A stretch of DNA of 64,000 nucleotides, taken from NCBI RefSeq assembly GCF_901933205.1, contig NC_044572.1, forward strand, positions 26,560,501 to 26,624,500. The letters run 5' to 3'. This document shows, in pieces, positions 36,971 to 48,700 of the stretch; the first letter of the stretch is position 1, and each line of letters opens with the position of its first letter. Made by a program: the position numbers and the translations under genes. The stretch is from Camarhynchus parvulus. Taxonomy: Eukaryota > Chordata > Aves > Passeriformes > Thraupidae. The notes beneath the pieces are model-generated. The model was given only the letters and a program-made list of their open reading frames with translations. It had not been told where the DNA came from and did no database searches.

Positions 36971-37001
36971 CATGGTTTCCTATCTTCAAAAGGAAACCAT
37001 G
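36971..37001. repeat. 11-bp perfect inverted repeat (hairpin)
   Basis: CATGGTTTCCT (36971-36981) and AGGAAACCATG (36991-37001) pair perfectly around a 9-base loop. It is too short for a miRNA precursor by itself, and the flanks do not extend the pairing. Confidence 0.8.
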
Positions 37002-37961
37002 CTGTAAGAATCATATTACAAGTTCCAAACATCAAACTAGTCTATGATGATCCCAGAATGATGCTTGCTCTGTTTTTATAATACAGAATAAATCGTACAG
37101 AATAAACCCTGTCTTCTGCAGTTTTAAGCAATATGGGAAAGTAAAACATTGTGAAGCAGGACATCATCTTCCCTCTTATGGTTTAGTAGCAAAATTGTAT
37201 TCAGTCTCCAGTGTCACACCTCCTAAAATCAAATGAGGCTGTGCACCAGTTCTTCACTTCCATAGACTAAGTCACAGAACTTGAAACAAGACTGTTTGAA
37301 TTATGTAATTTAATTTGGAATAACATATTTTCATTTTAAGGTAATCTCATTAACTAATAATGTAATGTTTGCCTGTTACTTGAGCTCATTGCTTAGCCTT
37401 TTTTTGTGACATGTGGCCTTTACACATTGATTCCTCTTTATATTTTAAACAGAAATTTACTATCTTGCCTATAAAAATTACTTTTCTTCTCTATTCAGGT
37501 AGACTGTTGTAAATTTGAAACAACCAACAAACAAACCTACTGACTTAATAAAATCAGTAGAATTAATCCCACAAAAATGAGCTCAGAGGCATGCCCACTA
37601 CTCTTTGTCAATTTAGCCATTTTTCTCATTATAAGTCTTTTAATCAATAAAGATTTCTAGTCCAATTTTAATGCAATTATTAATTGCTATTTGTGAGTTC
37701 TTGCAATGTCAGCCAACAGTTTGAAATTCATCTGCTATTAGTAAATCATTCCTTTTGAATACTTGTAGCTGATTATTCATTGTTTGTAGAGAGGAGTGGT
37801 AACCTGCCTCTCAAAGATCCAACTGGTCCTTGTTTTGCTAAATTACTTCTATTTTTGGAGCAGGGAGATGACAAAGCAACTACTTTAGATCATATAAATA
37901 CCTTTGCAAGTGTTTGAATTTACATGTTCAGTATGAAAAGCAAATCTTTCTACTAATCATA

Positions 37962-37985
37962 CAGAATCACAGAATCATAGAAAAT
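37962..37985 (-). mobile_element. Minimal CR1 tail remnant
   Basis: ACAGAATCACAGAATCATAG is the reverse complement of two to three CR1 terminal ATTCTRTG units. Nothing of the CR1 body follows, so it is either an extremely truncated insertion or the residue of a deletion. Confidence 0.55.
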
Positions 37986-39845
37986 AAAAAATATTAAATA
38001 TATGCATGGTAGAAACACCATATAGAGGCCCATAGAAAAAGAAAAGAATGCTCATCCTTTTTTTAGTATTAAACTGTGATTAAATAATAATTTTATTTAA
38101 TATTTGGTCACTACTAGTATTTGATGCATTCATAATCCATTATGAAGGGAATTGTTCATTCCTTTTGTTTGTGGAAGTAACACAAACAGCCTAGGTCGAG
38201 TACTGATTAGCACTGGAAGCTTTCCATGTTTGTTAATGCAGGCTGGGTATTTGGTACTGGTTTTTCAAAACACAGTAACACTTCATTTGTGGCAGCATGA
38301 AATTCTAACAATCTTGAATGCTTGACTGTGTAGCCCTGATAATGTTTTTTAATGTACATTGTTGCTCTGTATGTTCTTAGCCAATTTTCCCTTGAGCTAA
38401 GAAAATAATTGTATACTGCTACCATCCTGTCGACATCTATTTATTCCATGTTCTTGGCTGGAATATTTTTAACCACCCTATAGATGTTGGTACTAATATT
38501 TTTTTTTTTTTTACTTCTTATTGGTTACTTTTTACAAATAGCAGTTTGTTTAAACTGTGCTTTACAATATGAAAAATGCCTACTTCAGATAAGAACAAGA
38601 ATATTTTTTGAACTTCAAATGATCCCTAGGTATAAGAAGCGTTTATCAGTAAAACATTACTTTTCCTGTGAGATGTTTTTTAACTTTGTAATGTCCATAC
38701 TGCAACCCCAAAATTTTGTGTTGCAGTTTTTGATGTTTCACTTAAAAGAAATGAAATTATTAATGGATTTAAATGCAAAACTTGTCATCACAATGTGAAT
38801 TAATCTCATTAATAATATAGCTATTTCTAAAATATAGCTATAACTAATTAACTGGAACAGCAGTCAAATAAAGTAGATTCAGAAGTCTAAAAACTGTAAA
38901 GATAGATATTTCATATTTTTGTGGTCATCCATGTACAGCCTTTTTTCTGCCTCCATGTGTATAAATATTACAATGTGAAAATATGAAGTAAATAGAAATG
39001 TTCCCTCAAGTAAGAAAACAAAGAGAATTTTTGGGATTTAAAGTTTACTTGCTTGTGATGCAAAGATAATGTCCTTTAGTTGTAAAGTCTCTTGATATTC
39101 TCAAAGCAATTGTACTGTTATGCAGTGACAATTAAAGAACCGAATTATATTTTATACTGCAACAGAAGTGAAATTTCATAAAATAGTTAGGACAAAAACA
39201 ATTTAAAAAGTTGAATCAAAATGCAATCTATTAAATTTTGAAAATAAAATGTGTGATTGTTCTTTTTCAATGTTCAGATTGTGCTTTTACTTGCAAAGAC
39301 CCCTGTGGTTTAAATAAACCAGTATGTGTATTCTAATAAAAATCCCATTAAATTAAATGGCCACTAGGCATATAGAGTGTCCTGTTGCAATTTCAAGAGA
39401 CAGTTTGTTACACGACACCCTGCTATGTACCTTTTATTTTATCAAAATAAAAGAGAAAAAGAAAAGGTTGCTAAATGTGTTTATTTCTATGAAAAAATAT
39501 GTTTCCAGTGGACTAGAAAAAATTGATGTGTTTTGTGTTGGTTTTGTTGAGGATTTTGTGGTTTTTTGTAGAATGAAAGACTTGGCTTATTCCATGTCTG
39601 GTACATTTATAGCACAACCTACAATAAATGTATATAATCAGCAGAATCGATCAGTAATTTTCATCCTCTGAACTATTACTTGTTTCTTTTGGAAGGTGGC
39701 AATTCAAGAAGTAATTCAGTTTATATTGTATTAGATTAAACTGTTTTAGAGCACATACTGTACTTGTTTGCCAGCAAACATTATTTCTGAAATAGGGTAC
39801 GGTTTTTTCTTGCAAATGGTTCTCTTTCTTTCCTTTCTTCTCTTT

Positions 39846-39890
39846 AAAAAAACCCAAAACAAAACAAAACAAAAAACATACCAAACAAAA
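39846..39890. repeat. CAAAA-rich low-complexity tract
   Basis: Repeated CAAAA units with interruptions, within an A/C-rich stretch. Confidence 0.75.
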
Positions 39891-42800
39891 CCTCTAAACC
39901 TGTGGATGTATTGAATGCTTGTGAAAACAAATTACAAATATCACACTGAGATGAATTTAGTACCTATGGTTCTCAGCAGATATTCCCCTCCATCCTGCCT
40001 TCCCAAGAAAGGCCTGTGATATTTTGTTGAAGTACAAAGCAAGAAACAGAATAGACTATCAAACTAATTTTGCTTTGTGAGATTTCATCACAAGTTAATA
40101 TTTCCAGAAGTTGCTAAATCTCCTGTCTTGCTTTCCCATATCTCCTTCATACTCATGGTAATCTCAGTGATGAAATTTAAATTCCTTAAATTTATCTCAC
40201 AAGTTCTGGCCCAGCCCTGTTTCACTGCTTATTTCCTGATCCATCACTTTATACCTGGCCAACCCCATTTAATATTTGTTTCTGAAAGATATATATAGGC
40301 TATCCAGGACTCTGCTTACCCAATGTCTAGTCTGACAATTCCTTCTTGTGGCTTCTCTTGAAATGAATTTCCAGCACTGTCATTAGAACCTCTATCACAG
40401 CAAAGGCCTGAATTCAAATGATGTTTAATGACAACATAAGGATGTATATAAAAGACATATTTATTAAGTGTAAAAAAAAATTGAGATTTTCGCATGTAAA
40501 GACAAAGAGCCCCAGTTCTTATTTTAGTCATTGGTCTCTTTTATTGGTATAAAATATGGAGGGAGTAAAATGTCTGCAACATTTTACTTGGCACAGTAAG
40601 TATGTATGGCAACTCCTCTCAAACCAATGTGTTTGTGTTATATACAAATGTTTGGAAAGAATTTTGCACTTGTCTTCTGACATTAGAAAAAATCTAAAGA
40701 ACTGACAGGTATAAGAAATGTCTAGCTGTACCTTTCTGAGGAATGCAGTCATTATTGTAGATAGCTTTTCTTTTGTACCTTCCAGTTTGATGTCTGTCAA
40801 GCTCTGCCTGCCTACCTGGGATTTTGAAACTTCTCTGTTGATTATTTAACTTGGCTATGCTGAATTTTTTTCTCAAAACATAATTATATTGACCCTGTCC
40901 TCATTTCTTTAACCATTTGCTTGGTGAGCTCAAGAGACACTCTGTCCTCAAAAGTTCATGTCCCTACTGTTTAAAATATTCTCATGTAGTCGTTTGTCTT
41001 TACTACCATCCCAATTTCCCATTTTATAACAAAAACTGTGGTTAGACAAATGCTAAACCAATCTAATGTATTCATGCAGAAGGTTTCCTCTAAAAGCCAT
41101 TAACAAAACAGCAGTGACAATAGCTAATAGCTGTAAGTACTTCTTGTGGAACATTTTCTTCTGCTTATAAAATTTGCACTCTTAGATTGAAACACCATCC
41201 TTGTATTCCCATTGTTTATTGATTGCTAAATGGACATGAGATGGTCTTCAAATATAAAAAGAATGTTGTTTTCTGCCATTCTCTTTCCAGTTTTGAATGG
41301 CTCCTTGAAGTTTAAAGGCCAATAGATGCAACCCATTTTTGTATTAAAATATTTTCTCGAAGAACAGAACTGATAGTAACATCATCATACTTTCTCAAAG
41401 ATTAGGTTTTATGGAAGAATGAGTAGATCTTGGCTGTTTTAACATTCCTAGAGACCCTTTGTGGGACAACTTCAGTCCACCAGTTAAAACACGAGGAATT
41501 TTTCTCTTAATCCAGAGTTGGCTGTGTGAAAAAGTTAATCTCTGAATTGAGATCTTAGAGGAAAATGAAATTATTTTGACTGAAATATGAAATTATGACC
41601 AGCAATAGTTGGCTTAAAAAGTAAAAGCAAATAGTGTTCTTTTGAAAATCATTTATGTATATGTAATAATTTTTTCTGAGCACATGTCATGATTCTCAGG
41701 AGCTACCATGTCAAGAAGCATTAAAAAAGCAGCAACAAAAGTGTGTAACTGCTTAAATTTTCCGTGAAAAATCTTTTAGATGGGATTTCTAGCAGTTCCT
41801 ATGGCTTTGAGGAGCAGACAAAGCACATTAAAAGAGTGAGAGGCAAAAATGTCTTTCATGCTTTTATTTAGGCATTTAACATAAATATTTAAATTGTATG
41901 TAAATTTCGAGGTGTGTATTTAAATAATATTGTGTTTTTACAGACAACATTCTTGCCTCCTCCCCCCTATGTAATTAATGTGTAAGAGAAGTAAATGAGA
42001 GAAGGCAAAATTCAACCATCTGCATTTCTCAGCATTGTCATTTTTCAGATAGAACTCACAGGTGTCTTCTAAACAAAGAATGTTTTTTTCCTACTCATTT
42101 GTTTGTTAAATACCTCTGTGATAATAATATATTTGCATATTTAATTTCCTCCATTGTAAAAGAGCACCTTTGAACAAGTTCCTAATTTTTTATAGTATTC
42201 TTGTATCCTTCATTTTCATGCAGTCTATTTGCCTTTTTCCCCAAAAGACATTTGGAAATGCTATAATTCTATACATAGAACAGTTATTTCCAAATACAAT
42301 ATTAGAAGAGTCAGAAGGGAGTTCCTAATATGAAGCAGACATTAAAAAATGCAGTTTTAAAATTTTGTCTCAAGGTATCTTTCCTTTCCTTTTTTTTTTT
42401 TTTTTCTGTGTGTAAAATCTGAATAAACAGACTATGTATGGACTTACTGAACTAATGTGTAAGAACAAGAAAAATACCATTCACTCACAAATTTTGTGTG
42501 AGGAAGGCAAGAGACATACCACAGAAGACCTGGTAGTGTTGTCCAATCAGTGGTCACTACTGTCCCCTAATAATTTATTTGAAGGTTTTGTATGTTCTCT
42601 GGTATATCTTTCTCTTTTCCTTGACCATACGTAGCCCTATTGTTGAGTTGCCCAATAGCATTTCGTTCAGCTGCACTGTCTGTGGGTGTTCTTGCTGAGG
42701 ATGATACCCAGACTGCACTGTGATCATGCAAAAAACTCATTATTTGATTCATGACTACATAAAGATGCAACCACCTCCACTGATTTACAGTCTTTACAGA

Positions 42801-44040
42801 GCTCATAAAGTTTATTTTAGAATCTTTTCTTATGTGACCCTACCCTCTTGTGAGGTACCTAGACAATATTTTCAAGATTAAATAAAATCCACTTTGTTTT
42901 TCCACTCCCTGCCCTTTTCACCTCTAACTTTTTTCCTCCTTAGCTATCTTTTTCCAGCATTGTACATCAGTCCTCCCCTCCATGATGCTATTTCCTCCTG
43001 ATTTCTAATTTTTCATTATATGCTCTTTAATCTCTCATACTACTTTCTGAATCCTCCACACATTGCGAGTAAACCCTAATTTCCATCATTCGTTGCTGTT
43101 TCAAGGGATAGTGTTGGACAGCCCTAAAGGAAGCCAGCACAGCATTTCACAGACTGGGAGGAAAATGTATGGGTTGCACATTGGCAGCGTTGGCAGTTCT
43201 ACCTCAGAATCACTTCAACATTTAATCAACTACAAAAGCCATTTAATGCTTGGGATACTCCAGTGCTATAAATATGATCCCTTAAGTAATTACACAGCTT
43301 TACTTCCTGTAACATATTTGGTAACACTTTAAATAAAGTGTCTTCAGTGCATTTCAACGCATTTTTAACTTAGATTGGATACAGCTATGATTGTATGCTA
43401 GATAAATAACAGTTTGAATTTAAATGGATGCATGGACATTTCCCAACTAGCTAATAATTAAATAACTTGGAATATTGTAGATGAAAGTAGCAGTATATTT
43501 CAATGATTAATTAATAACATATAACCTCTATGAAAAACATCTTTCCTAACAGCATGCTATTAACTACACAAAGTAATGTGGTGAGGCCTATTACTTTGAC
43601 TGCAAATGCAGGCTGTAGTAGAGATTGCTTTTGGAGTATACAAAAAAAATCTGTGCCATCACCTGGGTTTCATTGTCTGGATACCACCTTTTATCACCTA
43701 AAGATGAGTTATCTCTGCCTCTCATTTGCCCCTGACATTCAGTATGTAATACTCATGGCATAATTTTATCTGGTTTGTGAAACTATAGTATAAAAAGAAA
43801 TAAACTAAAGTGTCAAAGTACTTTCTTGACACAATTTTTAAATTAAATATATATCTTTGTATTAATAAATTTCATTCACTTAATACTTTTCTCTAACTTC
43901 CCTTTTAATTTGAAATCATTAAACCCCTTACTTGACTATGAAGTAAAACTTCGTATTTAAAGTCCAAATTGAGCTTCTTTTAAAAGTTTAATGTTTAAAA
44001 CCTCTTAACAAGAAAAAAAATTAAAACTAAGACTTATTAC

Positions 44041-44062
44041 ATAGTTGGCATATGCCAACTAT
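44041..44062. repeat. 22-bp perfect palindrome
   Basis: ATAGTTGGCAT followed directly by its exact reverse complement ATGCCAACTAT, with no spacer. The centre is CATATG, an E-box type CANNTG. The inner TTGGC and GCCAA half-sites are separated by four bases, one short of the classical NFI spacing of five. The adjacent bases (C at 44040, A at 44063) do not pair. Confidence 0.95.
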
Positions 44063-45289
44063 ACTATTGGAATTTCTAAAAAACAAATAAAATGTATGAG
44101 TCACATTGCACGTTTTATAAGGGAATTAATAGTTCTCTGGCCTTCAGAGTTCATCACTGTAAATGCAGACTGTAACTGAAGAGACACAAACATTACTGCA
44201 CCTGTGAGGTCATGGTAATGTACTTAACAATGTAATGTTTGAATAACATTGCTTATTCCACAGTTTGCATTACAATAAAGTGAGGATCCCTCCTAGCAGA
44301 ACACTTCAGTATTGCAAGTATTCAGTAGGTATTCAAAAGGCAAAAGCTAAAGAAAAGAAAAAAAAAAGCCAAACCTCTTTTTATGAACACCCACTATCCA
44401 TATAGCTGAAGTACTGATGAAATCTTTGGAAGAGGAAGACATTTCTGTCCTACAAAATTACATTTGTACAGCATTTAGTCTTCTTTAATTTTGTTATATC
44501 TAACCCTGATGAATTTGGTCAAAGGTGTACATCTAGGAGGATTCAAACTTTAATTATATAACACTATTCAAAATTTTACATAGCTATTGTATGAAACCAA
44601 TAAAATAATTTTTTACCAAGCTTGGGTTTCTTCATTTAATCATTAAACTTAATTGCAAATGCTAATAAAATGTTATCTTTTGTGAAGCTGTGAAAACAAA
44701 GATCTGCATAGAGACTATTGTTTTGGTTTATAAAAGGATATGTACTTGATTTTAATATTTTTTTCTTAAGGAAGTATGATCCTACAATAATCAAATCTAT
44801 TGAGAGGCTAAGGATGTTAAGAAAGCTTTGTGGAAAATGAATTCTATGTACTTATATACAAGGCCTGAGTAGCCTAAAGGAAATGCAAGACTAAAAAGCA
44901 TTCTAGTTAATCTTACAGGGGACAAAAATAGATTATAATATCCATAAATTTTGGTATCCATTGAAAGCTTATGCCTTAAGTTCACTGAACAAATACTTGC
45001 TTAAAAAAAAGAAATAGATCCAACATGCTGGTTTAAACAAACAGTAGAATAAAACCATTATTTTGTTCTTTCTTCATTTCAAAGCAATAAATAGAAAAAA
45101 TGAGGGAGATTTCACAACAGTTTGATTTAGGCTGCTCCAGTGTTCCATCATCCAAACAATTAAAAAGCTTTTTTTATTTTTTCCTAGAAATGAGTGTACA
45201 TCAACTTATTGCCAGTTTCATCAGGACTAATAGGAGGCAATAATTATTTTCCATGTCCTACACAGGATACTGCTATTGCTAAAGCTCTG
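44063..45289. other. AT-rich non-coding DNA
   Basis: No gene or transposon seen. A/T-rich short runs only. Confidence 0.5.
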
Positions 45290-45720
45290 ACCTGCATTGC
45301 CCATTTAATGTTTTCGCAATGGAAACATGTAGCTGACTCATATTTAATTTCAAAGACATTACAACCCTCAGATTCTTTTCTGTACTCCTGTACAGGTCTC
45401 ATTTTATATGAGTCCATTTAAATACTCTCTGAACTGTGGATCTTTGCTCATGCTTTCATTTAATTTGCTCTTGTCTATTTCTTGCTTTCCTTCCAATTAT
45501 CCAAGATCATTTTGATTTATGATCATATTCTCAAAGAGCTTGCAAGTCTTGTTCCTTGCAGTTTCCTGCAAAAATGTCACTCTGACATCCAAATTGCTGA
45601 AACTGTTAAGTGGAACTTGGCTTACAATAAATCCTTTCCCATTTTGACAGAGACATATTGATAATTCTTTTTGAGACTTACTGCTCAAATTTGTTGTACA
45701 TGAACCAGTCCCTTTGTTGT
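45290..45720 (-). mobile_element. Ancient CR1/L3-like LINE fragment
   Basis: In plus-strand reading the order of phrases follows the antisense of the old amniote CR1/L3 reverse transcriptase region. A stretch like ACATGTAGCTGACTCATATT (near 45326) is followed by the CAGATTCTTTTCTG segment (near 45369). Then come ATCCAAGATCATTTTGATTT (45500-45519), an AGAGCTTGCAAGTC segment (near 45535) and GATAATTCTTTTTGAGAC (near 45660). Divergence is high, with indels throughout, so this is a very old insertion compared with the younger CR1 copies elsewhere in the window. Frames here (45194-45421 plus, 45497-45688 minus) are relics or artefacts. Confidence 0.55.
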
Positions 45721-48700
45721 AAAAACACCACTGATGTAAGTTACATCTATACCAATATCTATCTAGCTTTTTTAGGACCTAAGCCATTTGAATAATACCA
45801 AAAGCATCGCACATTTTCAATATCCAAACAAGAATTTTTCCCATACTCACTGTATTATATCAAAGAAAGGACTTTGAAAAATTTAATATAATTTGCTCTT
45901 GTCAAATCAAGTTTAATTCTTTTCTCCTACTTTAGTATTTTCAGGTATTTGTTTGATTATTTAATAATTTTACCCTCACTCTTTCTTGAGATGAAAAGGA
46001 AGAGAATTTCTGAGTTTTCCCCTTCTACTAAAGACAGTTCCTAATATTCCTTTCCTTCAGTCATTGGGGATCACAGTAAAGCCTTAGAGATTGATTCAGA
46101 AAAACATATGACCCTAAAAATTCAGACTGTTCTAACTGCATATTTTTCAGTCCATTCTGATTCACATTGTGTTTCTATCTTCTAAATAAAGCCCAGTAGC
46201 TAGTCACATTTTAATGTTTTGGTAAGGATTAAATAAACTGAAAGGTGCTGAATATTTTAGCTTTTTTTCTGTGCTATTATTTGCTCTGTCTCACACTTGA
46301 TAATGGAATTATTCTTCTCTTTGTTTTGCTTTTATTTACAGTGTATTTATAGAACTATTTCATGTTGCCTTTTGTGTTCCTTTCTAATTGAAACTCAGTT
46401 TGTGTCTCAGCCTCTCTGGATTTTTTTCTACATTCTCATGCTTTTTTGTTTTCAAGCATATGAGCTCAGATTTAATTATCACATTCTTCTGGAATATTTT
46501 ATTACAATCATTATTAATATTAAAATATTATTATTTTAATAAATTTTTAATAAATTATTATTTTGCATTGTAATTCACACAGATCCATTTGAAAGTTTGT
46601 GGGTTTTGTATTTATCCAGAGGATCCTCATCCTTATGCATTTTGCATAGAAATGTACTGAGGTGGTAAGGAATAGCCATCATTTAATTCTTAAGTCACAT
46701 TTGTTTTTCTTTCCTCTTTGTTATTTTTTTATATTTCTAGCCCTTATCTATAGTATTCTGGAAGTTCTAATACAGTAACTCCAAATATTTCTCTGTTATT
46801 TTTAATGTCTGTCTTTCTTTTATCAGATAGAGACTCCCTGAGAGCAACAAGTACTAAAGATACATATCCCTTCCTTTAGTCTGGCCAGATGAAAACTGTC
46901 ATTCATTAGAATTTCAGTAATTAACTTCTTTCTTAGTTTCAGTGGAATCGGAAACCACCATGGGACCGTTTTTCTTGTTAGAATATCTTTGCAGTGGTTA
47001 ATAGTTCATTATCGCTGGAATGGTAATTTCAGTATTTTAAAATATTAATGTATTTTGATATTTTCATTGCATTGCACTTCACTGGAATGGAATATCACTA
47101 CTTTGATCCCTCTGATATTCTTCTTATCCCAAAGGGATGCACAGCTGCTGCAGATATTTGGTTGAAGATCGCCAGTAGCTGAGACAGTGTGGTCAATGCA
47201 TCTTGCAGAAGCAAACTTCATAGTAGGACAGGGAAACAAGGAAGACAGTTTTTTACTGGAAATGTTATCATGCAGGTCAAGATGATTCTATCATCTATAT
47301 TGGATGCAGATTAATTTAAACTTTTTTTACAGATAGGATATGCCATTGCTGCTTTGAGGTCATTCCTCAAAAGGCAAAGTCAATGGGCAAATAAAAGTTT
47401 CGTGTTATTTCCTAACAACTTTCTTCTTCCTGCTTTTTCATGTAATGTATGTGACTGTTCCAAAATATATATTGCACATAATCAGTGTGATTAAGGAAAA
47501 CTGTCAATGCATTTTCCTTAAGAATTTATATCGAGCTTAAAAGTTGCAATTAGTGACCATTTATGATGTGCTTGTGTTCACAGTAGCATTTGTTTTTCCA
47601 GCAGTCTATCTATTGCAAAAATGCACATGTGAAATTAAACTACTTAATAATTCAAACTATCAGGAAAATGCTGTTCCTTTTTGCTTTGTCAGATAAAGTA
47701 ACCAATTAGAGTAAACTAGGGATTGTGCTACTAGGTCAAGCCAATCAAGTTAATAATGTATCTTTAAAAATGTGGAAAAGTGCTTTCCCTGCCTCTGAAG
47801 AAAATGATTTATGGCTGCTATTTGCCATCTTCCTACAACATGTTCTCTTATTCCAGTAATGTGGGGTTTAAAACTTCTCATTTTTTTCATATCAGAAAAA
47901 AACCCTTTCCGCTTCATGGAGGAATCCAGAAAAAAAAAATGGAATTAAAACCTCACAGATGCTCAAAATACTAAGAGCATAAATAAGTGGATGAGTCATG
48001 TTTTTAGGTAATTTTAGACATTTTAAATGCTTCAAAAAGTAAGCTTTTTCTTCTCCTTGGAACAAAAAAGAAATGAAGGCAACCAGATCCAGTAATTTTT
48101 AACATTTTGCCATTTTCTCTTATGCTTCCCGCTGCCTTTCCATTTTCCTCCAAGCGTGTTTTTATTTTTTTCTCCTACTAGGAAAATATCTTCATGATAT
48201 TCCATAATTCATGGAAGAAGTTAAAAACCAGCTGAAATAATAAATTCTGTTTTTTTCTTAATAGGTATATAATTTGCTTTGACATATGAACTGTAAGGTC
48301 AAATTAAGCACAATATATACAAATTATATTGTGAGAAAGTTGAGTTCTTAAGACCTATTGTACCTACTGCACCATCTATGACATCAAAAAAAGTCAAGCC
48401 ATAGCTTATGCATGACACATAATGGTGGTAATTATAAATTGAATTTTGCATAGGCTCAAATGGATAAGAATTTAATAAATGTGAAATCCACCAAGGTGAT
48501 AAATTGAGAAAGTTTCGTATGGGTAGATTTCCTCTTTGATCTGCAAACACAAAATCAAAATGAGAACATTAGGAAGCGTGGCTTTCAAGTAAATTGCTTC
48601 TCTGATAGCAGGTCTGTACGTACTCTTAGTAGGGAAAAAAAGCTAAATTAAGTATTAAGGCAAATGCTCTCTTCTTGAATATTTATATGGCTTATTTCAC

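Larger units (their letters stand above)
35161..44040. other. Long AT-rich stretch, no gene seen
   Basis: About 8.9 kb of AT-rich DNA. It contains a T-run near 36090, the hairpin at 36971-37001, a minimal CR1 tail at 37962-37985, a T-run near 38500, a CAAAA-rich tract at 39846-39890 and a 16-T run at 42390-42405. The open frames are short, and those near 38484-38798 and 39357-39671 are AT-rich chance frames. The segment around 43060-43330 has even base composition and could be a conserved non-coding element, but this cannot be judged from one sequence. Confidence 0.45.
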
